64,000 bases of DNA from an uncultured Amylibacter sp. (GCA_959347425.1 OY365741.1:2008501-2072500); one strand, 5' to 3'. Counted from the stretch's first letter, positions 46,085-54,020 are shown. Numbers and translations: made by a program. Notes: generated by a model from the letters alone, not told the origin.

Positions 46085-46134
46085 TAGTTGTTAGTTATTA
46101 GTTATTAGTTATTAGTTATTAGTTATTAGTTGTG
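46083..46134. repeat. TTAGTTR heptamer array after the lipoprotein
   Basis: Seven or so near-perfect units (TTAGTTA/TTAGTTG) begin at the stop codon. This is among the longest uninterrupted arrays in the window. Confidence 0.85.
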
Positions 46135-46183
46135 ATTTTTTAGGGGCAATACTGGTGTATTGTAAAGAGTCTATAAAGAGGAT

Positions 46184-46268
46184 TGGTGCGGGTGAAGGGA
46201 CTCGAACCCCCACGCCTCACGGCGCCAGAACCTAAATCTGGTGCGTCTACCAGTTCCGCCACACCCGC
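46184..46268 (-). tRNA. tRNA-Leu (TAG anticodon)
   Basis: This 85-nt class II tRNA has acceptor GCGGGTG/CACCCGC, anticodon stem CCAGA/TCTGG around TTTAGGT (anticodon TAG, reads CUA/CUG), a long variable arm, GGGTTCGAGTCCC in the T arm and encoded CCA. Confidence 0.96.
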
Positions 46269-46277
46269 ATAAATCGC

Positions 46278-46306
46278 TGTTTAGTGTAAAACGGGGGGAT
46301 TTGCAA
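46278..46306 (-). promoter_or_regulatory. Predicted promoter of tRNA-Leu
   Basis: Minus strand: TTGCAA (46301-46306), a 17-bp spacer starting with a C-run, and TAAACA (46278-46283), about 10 bp before the tRNA 5' end. Confidence 0.5.
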
Positions 46307-46406
46307 GGGTTTTTTTAACAATTAATGATTAACGATGAATAACTATTGGTTATGTTTGGCACAGGTCGTGCGTAATAACTAATAACTAACAACTAACAAC
46401 TAACAA

Positions 46407-47318
46407 CTAAATAGCCTCAATATCAAACGGAGTCGTCTGATATATCTGCCCAATCCAGTTGCCATAGAGCAAATGCCCATGCCCGCGCCACCGATTAAAC
46501 GGAGCACAGGCTGGGTCATCATTCGGATAATAATTCTGCGGTACATTTATCGGGGTGCCATTGGCTATGTCCCTGTCATATTCCTGCTTTAACGTGTCAT
46601 CATCGTATTCAAAATGATTGAAAACATATAACGCCCGCCGCCCCGCATCCTCCACCAAACACGGTCCTACCTCCGCCGAATCAATCAAAGTCCGCAACCC
46701 CGCATTCGCGGTTATATCTTCGGGCGCGACTTGCGTCCAACGGCTCACTGGTATCACCAAATCATCGCTAAACCCGCGCAAATAGGGCGAGGCTTTATCG
46801 ACAGTTTGATGTCGAAAACAACCAAACGCTTTGGCCGCCAATCGCACTTTATCAATACCGTGAAAATGCTGTAACATCGCCATAGCCCCCCAGCACACGC
46901 CGAAAGTGGAATGCACATGGCTCTGCGTCCAGTCAAAAACCTGCTGGATTTCGCGCCAATAGGTGACTGCGTCAAAATCCAGATGCTCTATCGGTGCGCC
47001 CGTGATAATCAGCCCGTCAAATTTGCGATTGCGAACCTTGTCAAAGGTTGTGTAAAACGCCTCCATATGGTCGGTGCTGGTGTTTTTAGATTGATGTTCA
47101 CTCATACGAATAAGGGTTAAATCTATCTGCAAGGGGGTCGCCCCAATCAGCCGAGCAAACTGCGTTTCGGTTTGGATTTTCTTTGGCATCAGGTTGAGCA
47201 TGCCGATTTGCAAGGGGCGGATATCTTGGCGGTTTGCGGCGGTTTGGGACATGACATTCACACCCTCATTTTGCAAAACGCGGTAGGCGGGCAGTTTGGA
47301 GGGAATTCTAATTGGCAT
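46407..47318 (-). CDS. metAA: Homoserine O-acetyltransferase (MetA family)
   Basis: The 303 residues align with MetA without gaps at the known sites: nucleophile C142 ([13 protein letters not shown]) and the H235/E237 pair (VFNHFEYDD). Position 111 is Glu ([10 protein letters not shown]). In characterised members Glu at 111 goes with acetyl-CoA and Gly with succinyl-CoA, so this enzyme probably makes O-acetylhomoserine in methionine synthesis despite the family's succinyltransferase name. Its ATG overlaps the stop of the P-loop gene upstream (TAATG). Its own stop TAG opens a TTGTTAG array. Confidence 0.9.
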   Translation of the reverse strand: MPIRIPSKLPAYRVLQNEGVNVMSQTAANRQDIRPLQIGMLNLMPKKIQTETQFARLIGATPLQIDLTLIRMSEHQSKNTSTDHMEAFYTTFDKVRNRKFDGLIITGAPIEHLDFDAVTYWREIQQVFDWTQSHVHSTFGVCWGAMAMLQHFHGIDKVRLAAKAFGCFRHQTVDKASPYLRGFSDDLVIPVSRWTQVAPEDITANAGLRTLIDSAEVGPCLVEDAGRRALYVFNHFEYDDDTLKQEYDRDIANGTPINVPQNYYPNDDPACAPFNRWRGHGHLLYGNWIGQIYQTTPFDIEAI

Positions 47319-48193
47319 TATTTGTCCCCTTTGTTTTTTGCATCAATCGCCCGCCCAACCAACGCGTAAAACCCGTCAGCCGATTTGATTTTGCCGACAT
47401 CATCCGCGTCAATGGTAACCCCCCAATTTTCCGCAATCGCGCGATAACGGGGCAGGCGGTCGGCCAGCAAAGCCCGATACCCCCAAAGGATAAAATCATC
47501 GGGGTCAACGCGGGCGGGCGCAACCGATTTTTCCGCCAAATACTGCGCCCATCGTGCCGCCAGAAAATCCGGACTATAATACATGGGCTTTGGCGCGTCC
47601 GAAAACCGCGTGATGAGCTGTTGCGTATCCGCTTCTGACCCGCGAATCCAAACGGGCAGCAGGTGCTGGCAAAGTTGCGATAAAACCTCATCCGCCGGAT
47701 TATCGGCATCGCAAACCTCAACCAGCGAGCCCGAAGTATCGCAAACAAAATCATCATAGCCGTATATCCGTTTTGCCCGTTCGATAAAATCCACAGTGTC
47801 CTTCATCGCGTTAATTTCGGCGTGGCGGTGCAATCGTTGACGGCGGGTATATTCGTCAAACGGAATACCGCCTTTGTCCGTGTCCCCAGGTTTTCCCAGA
47901 AAGCTGGACAGGGGCGACAGGTCAGAAAACCGCAGATTAGAGGCTATGTATATAGAATCAGAGCGCAATAATTCTGCCAGAAACGGGTTACGCATAGCCT
48001 CTGCTTTGAAGTTATCAACGATGTGTTCGCCCATATAACGCGTGCCAATACGGTAATCCACGCTGTAATGAAACGCCCCTCCGCTATCGCGTAGGATGTT
48101 GGAAATATGGGTTTTGCCGAGTCCAGACATGCCGAAAAGCATCACCCGTTTGGTGCTCGATTGGGTGAAATCCTGTGCGCTGGAATAAATCAT
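47318..48193 (-). CDS. P-loop ATPase/kinase-like protein coupled to metA
   Basis: This 291-residue protein has a Walker A motif near the start ([15 protein letters not shown]). A conserved-looking [22 protein letters not shown] follows, and a possible Asp-rich partner site at [12 protein letters not shown]. It resembles small nucleoside- or shikimate-kinase-like P-loop proteins but I do not recognise the family. The TAATG overlap with metA implies coupled translation; a role in methionine supply is only a guess from that. Confidence 0.65.
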   Translation of the reverse strand: MIYSSAQDFTQSSTKRVMLFGMSGLGKTHISNILRDSGGAFHYSVDYRIGTRYMGEHIVDNFKAEAMRNPFLAELLRSDSIYIASNLRFSDLSPLSSFLGKPGDTDKGGIPFDEYTRRQRLHRHAEINAMKDTVDFIERAKRIYGYDDFVCDTSGSLVEVCDADNPADEVLSQLCQHLLPVWIRGSEADTQQLITRFSDAPKPMYYSPDFLAARWAQYLAEKSVAPARVDPDDFILWGYRALLADRLPRYRAIAENWGVTIDADDVGKIKSADGFYALVGRAIDAKNKGDK

Positions 48194-48289
48194 GGGGTGT
48201 TGCCTTTTGTGTGCGGTTTGTGCGTGCTTTTGGGGGTCTTATGGATAATTGGCGGTGAAAAATCAAGGCTTCGGCGGATTCGCAGGTGA

Positions 48290-48442
48290 AAAAACCGTGC
48301 GAATTCATAAAAAAAATTTGAAATGTTGGAAAATGTGAGGAAAATTGCGAAAAATTGCGAAAAAAAGTGAAAAAAATGAATAAAAAGCGTGATTTTTGCA
48401 AAATAATGGATAAAAGCATTTGACAGATGGGAAAAATACACT
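48290..48442. other. A/G-rich divergent intergenic region
   Basis: The plus strand is strongly purine-rich (GAAAAATTGCGAAAAATTGC repeats, GAAAAAAATGAATAAAAAGC). It separates the P-loop gene from the small lipoprotein and probably holds both promoters. For the lipoprotein: TTGACA (48420-48425), 16 bp, TAAAAG (48442-48447). Confidence 0.4.
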
Positions 48443-48483
48443 AAAAGGGAGGCACTTGAACTAGTTCTGAGATAGGAAAAATT

Positions 48484-48618
48484 ATGACTAAAACGTTAAC
48501 ACTTATTGTTGCGGTTGCTGCTTTCGCTGCGTTATCTGCTTGTAAAAAAGAAGAGCCACCAGTGGTTAAAGTAGAGCCGGTTCAGGTTACACCTGATCCT
48601 GTATCCAACAAACTGTAA
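48484..48618 (+). CDS. Small lipoprotein (44 residues)
   Basis: The reading frame ATG 48484 to TAA 48618 gives MTKTLTLIVAVAAFAALSAC with a lipobox (LSAC) and a short Lys/Glu/Pro/Val-rich mature part (CKKEEPPVVKVEPVQVTPDP, then VSNKL). It has a ribosome site (GATAGGAAAAATT is weak), a consensus -35 and a perfect terminator, so it is a real transcription unit. Tiny lipoproteins of this kind are common in Proteobacteria; the function is unknown. Confidence 0.75.
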   Translation: MTKTLTLIVAVAAFAALSACKKEEPPVVKVEPVQVTPDPVSNKL

Positions 48619-48644
48619 GCGAGTGGTAACACTCTGTTTGCTTT

Positions 48645-48680
48645 AAAGGCACGGCAACTTCGGTTGGCGTGCCTTTTTTA
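48645..48680 (+). terminator. Rho-independent terminator of the small lipoprotein
   Basis: AAGGCACG pairs with CGTGCCTT, the inner CAAC/GTTG closes a TTCG tetraloop, and TTTTTTA follows. Confidence 0.92.
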
Positions 48681-48689
48681 TTTTAGGAG

Positions 48690-49352
48690 GGGGTTAGTGA
48701 TTAGTGATTAGTGATTAGTGATGAATTATTGGTTATTCTGGATTAGGGGTTAGGTATTGGAAGTTAAGGGTAGAGGTTTTTTGTTTCGCCCTCACTTCGT
48801 TCGGGCTTCCCGCCCGCCCACCCCTCCTGCGGAGTGCGGGCGGGATTTTTTTTGGCGGGGTTTGGTTCAGCGTCTTGTATATAGTCAAAATTAACGATTA
48901 ACGATTAATGATTAGTGATTAATTTTTTCTTGCTACTTCTTGACTGGTCGGCATAACGAAGTTATGACGAAGACCCGCAGGGCATTCATTATTATTCTAG
49001 AGCAGACCTAGCACCTAGGAAACGACCGCCTTGTTTCTTAATTTTAGCGGGCGTGCCCGCAGGGGGGGCGGTCGCGCGCACCCTCACCCCCACGGGTGCG
49101 CGTCAGCTTATCGGTTGTACTGGGTCAGTGTATTTTAGAGTCGCTAGTGACGCAAACTCCCTAATACCTAACGACCAAGACGCACACCCTTCGGGTTCGC
49201 GCGACTCGTGCCAAACATGATGAATGGTTGTTTTATTTAAGATGGACTCAGTCAAACATAACCCAAGGCTTTTGTGTATGGGCTTTGCGAAAGCAAAGCT
49301 CTATATGCACAAAAGCCCCCACTAATCGTTAATCGTTAATCACTAATCGTTA
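48690..49352. repeat. Composite intergenic element F, including delta copy 1
   Basis: This fills the gap before fabF. It contains a TTAGTGA array (48694-48720), module gamma (about 48785-48860), TTCAGCGTCTTGTATATAGT, a second array (48888-48925) and an inverted alpha hairpin (48946-48984, stem CATAAC/GTTATG). The ~300-bp delta module (49014-49317) and a TTAATCG array (49320-49352) follow. No coding signal was found. Confidence 0.8.
49014..49317 (+). repeat. Delta module copy 1: structured repeat, possible RNA
   Basis: Several stems are visible: CGACCGCC with GGCGGTCG enclosing GCGGGC/GCCCGC, GCGCACCC with GGGTGCGC, and a 51-nt terminal hairpin (49267-49317) in which GCTTTGC/GCAAAGC closes a GAAA tetraloop inside GGCTTTTGTG/CACAAAAGCC. 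Copy 2 at 52538-52841 is about nine-tenths identical by eye. The function is unknown; an RNA or a palindromic mobile element are both possible. Confidence 0.65.
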
Positions 49353-49357
49353 AAACC

Positions 49358-49385
49358 TTGACTCCCCCCAAAAATCTGCTACTCT
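49358..49385 (+). promoter_or_regulatory. Predicted promoter of fabF-mltG
   Basis: TTGACT (49358-49363), a 16-bp C-rich spacer and TG-C-TACTCT (extended -10, hexamer 49380-49385), placed right after the repeat element and 48 bp before fabF. Confidence 0.5.
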
Positions 49386-49433
49386 TCCCCGCACACTATA
49401 CTAAACGGACTAAACAGCGAAAAGGAAACACTT

Positions 49434-50708
49434 ATGCGTCGTGTTGTTGTAACTGGATTGGGGATGGTTTCCCCTTTGGCCTGCGGGGTAGAGCAAACTT
49501 GGACTCGTTTGCTGGCATCGCAATCCGCCGCCGCCCCTATCACAGGCTTTGATACAGAGGGCTTGGTGACAAACTATGCTTGCCAAATCCCGCGAGGGGA
49601 CGGCACGGACGGCACTTTGAATCCCGATGATTGGATGTCGCCGAAAGACCAGCGTAAGATTGATGATTTCATCCTTTACGCCTGCGCCGCCGCGTCCCAA
49701 GCCATGACGGATTCGGGCTATAACCCGCAAACCGAGGACGAACGGTGTCGTGCAGGAGTCATGGTCGGTGCGGGGATTGGCGGGCTGAATACTATCGCTG
49801 AAACCGCTGTTATATTGAAAGAAAAGGGTGCAAAACGAGTATCCCCGTTTTTCATTCCCTCCGCCCTGATTAACCTAGCCTCTGGGCATATTTCCATTCG
49901 CCATGGGCTGAAAGGACCGAACCACGCCAGCGTCACGGCTTGCGCATCAGGAGCGCACGCGATAGGCGATGCCGCACGGATAATAGCCTATGACCACGCC
50001 GATGTGATGGTCGCGGGTGGTGCGGAAAACCCGATTTGCCCGATTGGAATTGCTGGATTTAACGCGTGCAAGGCTCTATCCACGAAATTCGCGGATAATC
50101 CCGCGTTGGCTTCGCGGCCATACAGCCCCGACCGCGATGGTTTTGTAATGGGTGAGGGTGCAGGGGTGCTGATTTTGGAAGAATACAATCACGCACAGGC
50201 TCGCGGGGCAAAGATTTACGGCGAAGTTCTGGGCTATGGTATGTCGGGCGATGCTTATCATATTACCGCGCCGTCTGAAGACGGAGACGGGGGCTATCGC
50301 GCCATGGTCGCGGCGTTAAAGGACGCGGGGATTGGTGCGGATAAAATCGATTATATTAACGCGCATGGCACGTCTACTATGGCCGATACGATAGAATTGG
50401 GGGCGGTTATTCGTCTGCTGGGGGAACAGGCGAAACACGCGACTCTGTCTTCCACTAAATCATCTATCGGGCATCTTTTGGGGGCGGCGGGCGCGGTTGA
50501 GGCTATCTTTTGCATTCTGGCGATGCGTGACCAAATCGTGCCACCGACTCTGAATTTAACCGACCCGCCTGATTCCGTGCTGGATTTGGCACCCCTTACG
50601 GCGGTAAAACGCAAAATTGATGTGACCTTGTCCAATTCCTTTGGCTTTGGCGGTACCAATGTGTGTTTGATTTTCGGTAAGGGCGATTCAAAAGAGGCAT
50701 CAGCATAA
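49434..50708 (+). CDS. fabF: 3-oxoacyl-[acyl-carrier-protein] synthase II
   Basis: FabF extends the acyl chain in type II fatty acid synthesis. The 424-residue protein has the Cys-His-His triad: C170 in SVTACASGAHAI, His in INAHGTSTMADTIE and His in SIGHLLGAAGAVE. The end (SNSFGFGGTNVCLIF) is standard. acpP, often just before fabF, is not there; the repeat element F takes that place. The stop overlaps the mltG start at one base (TAATG). Confidence 0.96.
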   Translation: MRRVVVTGLGMVSPLACGVEQTWTRLLASQSAAAPITGFDTEGLVTNYACQIPRGDGTDGTLNPDDWMSPKDQRKIDDFILYACAAASQAMTDSGYNPQTEDERCRAGVMVGAGIGGLNTIAETAVILKEKGAKRVSPFFIPSALINLASGHISIRHGLKGPNHASVTACASGAHAIGDAARIIAYDHADVMVAGGAENPICPIGIAGFNACKALSTKFADNPALASRPYSPDRDGFVMGEGAGVLILEEYNHAQARGAKIYGEVLGYGMSGDAYHITAPSEDGDGGYRAMVAALKDAGIGADKIDYINAHGTSTMADTIELGAVIRLLGEQAKHATLSSTKSSIGHLLGAAGAVEAIFCILAMRDQIVPPTLNLTDPPDSVLDLAPLTAVKRKIDVTLSNSFGFGGTNVCLIFGKGDSKEASA

Positions 50709-51721
50709 TGGCAATCAAGTTACACCGCGATTTGGCGGCTAACGTCTTGAATGGATTGATTATTATCCTGCTGGTTATCGGTGCTATCGTCTTCTGGGGG
50801 CAGCATCAATTCCAAACGGAGGGTCCCACGTCCGCACCCGTTATCGTGGAAATTAACCCCAATGATAAGCTGATTACCACCAGTCGCGCCGTCGGCGTGG
50901 CGGACAGGTTGGCAGAGCAGGGTGTCATTCGCTATCCGTGGATTTTTCGGCTGGGGGCGCGGTATTTGCGCGTGGAATCGGATTTGAAAATCGGCGAGTA
51001 CGAAATCCCCGCGGGTGCGTCTATGAAACAGGTTCTGAATATCATCAATTCGGGCGTTGGAGTGACGCGGAATGTGACTTTCCCCGAAGGATTCAGCGTG
51101 TTTCAAATCATCGCCCGCCTGAATGGAGTTGCCGATTTGACGGGGGAGGTGGGGGATGTGCCGCCTGAAGGCAGTCTTGCCCCCAATACTTATAGCTATC
51201 GCAAAGGCGAGCCCCGCGGTGATGTCATAGCCCGTATGGTAAAGGCGCAAACCGATTTGCTGGATGAATTGTGGCGCACCCGTGCGCCCGATTTGCCGTT
51301 AAAAACCAAGCAGGAGGCGTTGGTGCTGGCGTCCATTGTAGAAAAAGAAACGGGCGTGGGGGCGGAACGCGGGGTTGTCGCTTCGGTGTTCATAAACCGC
51401 CTGCGCAAGGGGATGCGGTTGCAGACTGACCCCACGGTGATTTATGGGCTGACGGGCGGTGAAAAACCGTTGGGGCGCGGGTTATATCGGTCGGAGTTGC
51501 AGAAGGCTACACCCTATAATACCTATTTGATTGACGGGCTGCCGCCGACTCCGATTGCCAATCCGGGGGTGGCGGCCTTGGCGGCGGTTTTGATGCCAGA
51601 TGAGACGGATTATATCTATTTTGTAGCGAATGGGGAGGGCGGGCATGCCTTTGCCAAGACGCTGGAAGAGCATAATCGCAATGTCGCAAAATGGCGGGCG
51701 ATTGAACGTTCGCGGCAATAG
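50708..51721 (+). CDS. mltG: Endolytic murein transglycosylase
   Basis: MltG (YceG) cuts nascent glycan strands in the periplasm at the inner membrane. The 337-residue protein has one N-terminal membrane helix (about residues 14-32), a LysM-like region (YEIPAGASMKQVLNIINSG) and the catalytic domain with the essential Glu in LASIVEKETG. LQTDPTVIYGL and NTYLIDGLPPTPIANPG are also present. It is coupled to fabF. Its last ~18 codons are repeated downstream at 52207-52252. Confidence 0.94.
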   Translation: MAIKLHRDLAANVLNGLIIILLVIGAIVFWGQHQFQTEGPTSAPVIVEINPNDKLITTSRAVGVADRLAEQGVIRYPWIFRLGARYLRVESDLKIGEYEIPAGASMKQVLNIINSGVGVTRNVTFPEGFSVFQIIARLNGVADLTGEVGDVPPEGSLAPNTYSYRKGEPRGDVIARMVKAQTDLLDELWRTRAPDLPLKTKQEALVLASIVEKETGVGAERGVVASVFINRLRKGMRLQTDPTVIYGLTGGEKPLGRGLYRSELQKATPYNTYLIDGLPPTPIANPGVAALAAVLMPDETDYIYFVANGEGGHAFAKTLEEHNRNVAKWRAIERSRQ

Positions 51722-52162
51722 TTATTCGGGATAAAGCCGCGCCATAATCGCCAACCCTTTTGCCACGATTTCTTCCAATACCGCCATATCTACATCGCTT
51801 AACCGCTTGATATACAGGCACGATTTGCCCATCTTGTGTTTGCCCAATCGCGCCAATTCCTCGCCGAAATCCTGATACCCGGGCATCACATAAATCGTGA
51901 TATTAGCCGCCCGAGCGGCAAAGCCCGTGCGCATAAAATCGCCCTCGCGACCAGTGGCATAGCGATAATGATACTGCCCATAACCGACAATCGCGGTGGG
52001 CAATTTCGCGCCCCACAGAACGGCTTCCTCGCCCGAAACCCGCCGCATCATATCGTGCAAAATATGGCAATCGGCGCGTTTATCGGCGGGCTCAACCGCG
52101 TTCAAATAGTCCGCTATGTGTAGCCCCTCGGGGCGGGTTTTGTTGTCATTCTTTTGCGTCAT
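51722..52162 (-). CDS. DUF1801 domain-containing protein
   Basis: This 146-residue protein has the DUF1801 pattern: YLNAVEPADKRADCHILHDMMRRVSGEEAVLWGAKL-like start, GYGQYHYRYATGREGDFM and KHKMGKSCLYIKRLSDVD. The fold resembles the YdhG/YjdI-type proteins and the function is not known. It is convergent with mltG, its stop codon one base after the mltG stop. A promoter of its own lies at 52172-52199. A fragment of the mltG 3' end lies just upstream of this promoter, so the gene appears inserted. Confidence 0.82.
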   Translation of the reverse strand: MTQKNDNKTRPEGLHIADYLNAVEPADKRADCHILHDMMRRVSGEEAVLWGAKLPTAIVGYGQYHYRYATGREGDFMRTGFAARAANITIYVMPGYQDFGEELARLGKHKMGKSCLYIKRLSDVDMAVLEEIVAKGLAIMARLYPE

Positions 52163-52171
52163 AACAGCCTG

Positions 52172-52199
52172 ATTTTACCGAAATCGGTGGGTTTGTCAA
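52172..52199 (-). promoter_or_regulatory. Predicted promoter of the DUF1801 gene
   Basis: Minus strand: consensus TTGACA (52194-52199), a 16-bp spacer, TAAAAT (52172-52177), 10 bp before the start codon, so the leader would be very short. Confidence 0.5.
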
Positions 52200-52206
52200 G
52201 AAAAAG

Positions 52207-52252
52207 CTGGAACATCGCAATGTCGCCAAGTGGCGGGCGATTGAGCGTAAAT
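52207..52252 (+). pseudogene. Duplicated 3'-end fragment of mltG
   Basis: Translates as LEHRNVAKWRAIERK and stop, against LEEHNRNVAKWRAIERSRQ and stop in mltG itself. At the DNA level long runs are shared (CGCAATGTCGC, TGGCGGGCGATTGA). It ends in a TAG that starts a heptamer array, as intact genes here do, so this may be the ancestral mltG end. Confidence 0.75.
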
Positions 52253-52845
52253 AGTTGTTAGTTATTAGTTATTAGTTGTTAGTGGGTTTAGCCCTTGCGG
52301 GTCTTCGTAATCGCTTGCGCGATACCGACCAGCATGGTCTTTTGTGCGTAGCCCCTGCTCTATGAGCAGGGACATGCCAAAAGCCCGATCTATTCTTGGC
52401 AAAGCCTAAGTAAATTAACAAGGAGTGATGAATGATGCATGATTCTTTTGCCACTTCTTGACTGGTCGGCATAACGAAGTTATGACGAAGACCCGAAGGG
52501 CAGAATCGGTAATAGTTAATCTAGGACAATCTACAATCCTAGGAAACGACCGCCTTGTTTCTTAATTTTAGCGGGCGTGTCCGCTGGGGGGGCGGTCGCG
52601 CGCACCCTCACCCCCACGGGTGCGCGTCAGCTTATCGGTTGTACTGGGTCAATAGTCTTTAAGAGTCTTCGGTGACGCTAATTCCCCTATACCTAACAAC
52701 CAAGACGCACACCCTTCGGGTTCGCGCGACCCGTGCCAAACATGACGAATGGTTATTTTATTTAAAAAGGATTTGCCAAGTATAACCAAAGGCTTTTGTG
52801 TATGGGCTTTACGCAAGTAAAGCTCTATATGCACAAAAGCCACTC
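52250..52845. repeat. Composite intergenic element E, including delta copy 2
   Basis: This contains a TTAGTTR array (52250-52281), module alpha (about 52287-52332, AATCGC TTGC GCGATA), module beta (about 52337-52386, apex CCCTGCTC/GAGCAGGG) and a link. An inverted alpha (52455-52501, CATAAC/GTTATG) and delta copy 2 (52538-52841) follow. Its right end abuts the broken ORF at 52825-52956. Confidence 0.8.
52538..52841 (+). repeat. Delta module copy 2: structured repeat, possible RNA
   Basis: Same order of stems as copy 1. The terminal hairpin (52791-52841) has GCTTTAC/GTAAAGC closing GCAA, where copy 1 has GCTTTGC/GCAAAGC closing GAAA: one compensatory pair change and a swap between two GNRA loops. 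The inner GCGGGC/GTCCGC stem keeps pairing through a G-U. Confidence 0.65.
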
Positions 52846-52956
52846 CCGCGCGGTATATTCGCCAATAAAATAACATGTATCGTCTGATGTTATATTATAA
52901 TGGTCGTCCGCGCTCAAATCATCAATTTTTGTTATTGTTGTCGGTTGCCAACGCAT
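52825..52956 (-). pseudogene. Truncated ORF next to the DprA-like gene
   Basis: ATG 52956 overlaps the end of the DprA-like gene in another frame. It reads MRWQPTTITKIDDLSADDHY and on through DTCYFIGEYTARE for 39 residues with coding character. At about 52844 the frame runs into the terminal hairpin of delta copy 2 and stops four codons later (LLCI, stop). The real gene was probably longer and lost its 3' part where the repeat now lies. The family is not firmly recognised; the GEYTAR segment looks like the N-terminus of a conserved partner of DprA-like genes. Confidence 0.5.
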
Positions 52957-53857
52957 TTTTTATATCCTCATAATCACGCACACGCACCGCACCTTGTTTT
53001 TCAAACTTTGCAGGCCATGTAATTTTAGGGTTTTCAAAACAGCTGTTCAAAATAAAAAGTTTGCGCCCCTGTGCCAAGGTCGCACGCGCTTGTGTCAGAG
53101 TGCCAGAAGTCTCACCCGCTTCAACAATCAGGCTGGCGTGGCTAAGAGCAGACATGACCTTATTACGTTCAGGAAAAAAATGACGATTTTGTCTGGGGTC
53201 TTTTACATTCGTATAGCGCGAAACGGGAACGGCAGAGACAAGAAGATAATCGCGGGCAATTCTTTGTTGTAGTATAGCATTCTCGGCAGGATAGGCTTGG
53301 GTTAAAGGCGTTCCTATAACCGCAATGGTCTGCCCGCCGTTGTCTATGGTCGTTTTATGGGCGATAGTATCTATACCTTTGGCAAGACCAGAGACAATAA
53401 CAAAATCATCCTTAACCAGATTACTAACTAGCCTTTTTGTCCTTGCTATCCCTTGTTGTGTTGGATTTCGTGTGCCAACAATGGCAATTCTTTTTGGTGC
53501 GTGGATTAAATCCCACCAGCCTTGATAATAAAGAAGATGCACAGGATGCTTTGCAACATGCAGGGATTCGGGGTATTCTGTTTCACCCAAAACACGAATT
53601 CCGTAGGAGGTGCCATTCGCATTCTTTAAGATTTGGTGTGTCGTTTCTGCGAGTTTAAGCCCGTCTATATCCTGCACAAAATCCGAAGGGCGGGCTTTGG
53701 GGTTTTGGGAAAACTTTTCTGCAAGGGATTTAAAACTCGTGCCTGCTGTTGTCCAAAGGTATTCGTAGGCTCCCAATTCTTTGTACATAGAAAAGGCGCG
53801 TTCTTCTAGAGTATCGCTGTTTGATGCAAGATTGGAAATATTAAGTTCTGATTGCAT
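52922..53857 (-). CDS. DprA/Smf-like (SLOG-fold) protein
   Basis: This 311-residue protein has a Rossmann-type DprA core: RIAIVGTRNPTQQGIARTKRLV, VSGLAKGIDTIAHKTTIDNGGQTIAVIGTPL, FPERNKVMSALSHASLIVEAGETSGTLTQARATLAQGR and LFILNS. DprA loads RecA on incoming DNA in transformation. This copy lacks the long N- and C-terminal domains of the housekeeping protein, is AT-rich and overlaps a second (broken) gene, which suits the DprA-like genes seen in defence settings. Which role it has is open. Confidence 0.75.
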   Translation of the reverse strand: MQSELNISNLASNSDTLEERAFSMYKELGAYEYLWTTAGTSFKSLAEKFSQNPKARPSDFVQDIDGLKLAETTHQILKNANGTSYGIRVLGETEYPESLHVAKHPVHLLYYQGWWDLIHAPKRIAIVGTRNPTQQGIARTKRLVSNLVKDDFVIVSGLAKGIDTIAHKTTIDNGGQTIAVIGTPLTQAYPAENAILQQRIARDYLLVSAVPVSRYTNVKDPRQNRHFFPERNKVMSALSHASLIVEAGETSGTLTQARATLAQGRKLFILNSCFENPKITWPAKFEKQGAVRVRDYEDIKNALATDNNNKN

Positions 53858-54020
53858 TGTTTTTGGGACTCCTTTTTATGTTTGGGGCGTTTAATTCCCC
53901 AGTTATAGCGATATACTAGCGATTAATAAAAATATAAAATGCCTATTTACGACATAAATGAAAATAAATTATATTTATGGATTTTTTAATAGTGTGTTTT
54001 TGTTTCCCAAAGGGCATCAT

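Noticed and set aside
46083..46134. Tandem repeats as a possible CRISPR array
   Set aside because: Units are only 7 bp with no unique spacers, and no cas genes are present.
48194..48300. SAM riboswitch upstream of the metA transcription unit
   Set aside because: No SAM-II or SAM-V consensus pairing could be recognised in the leader.
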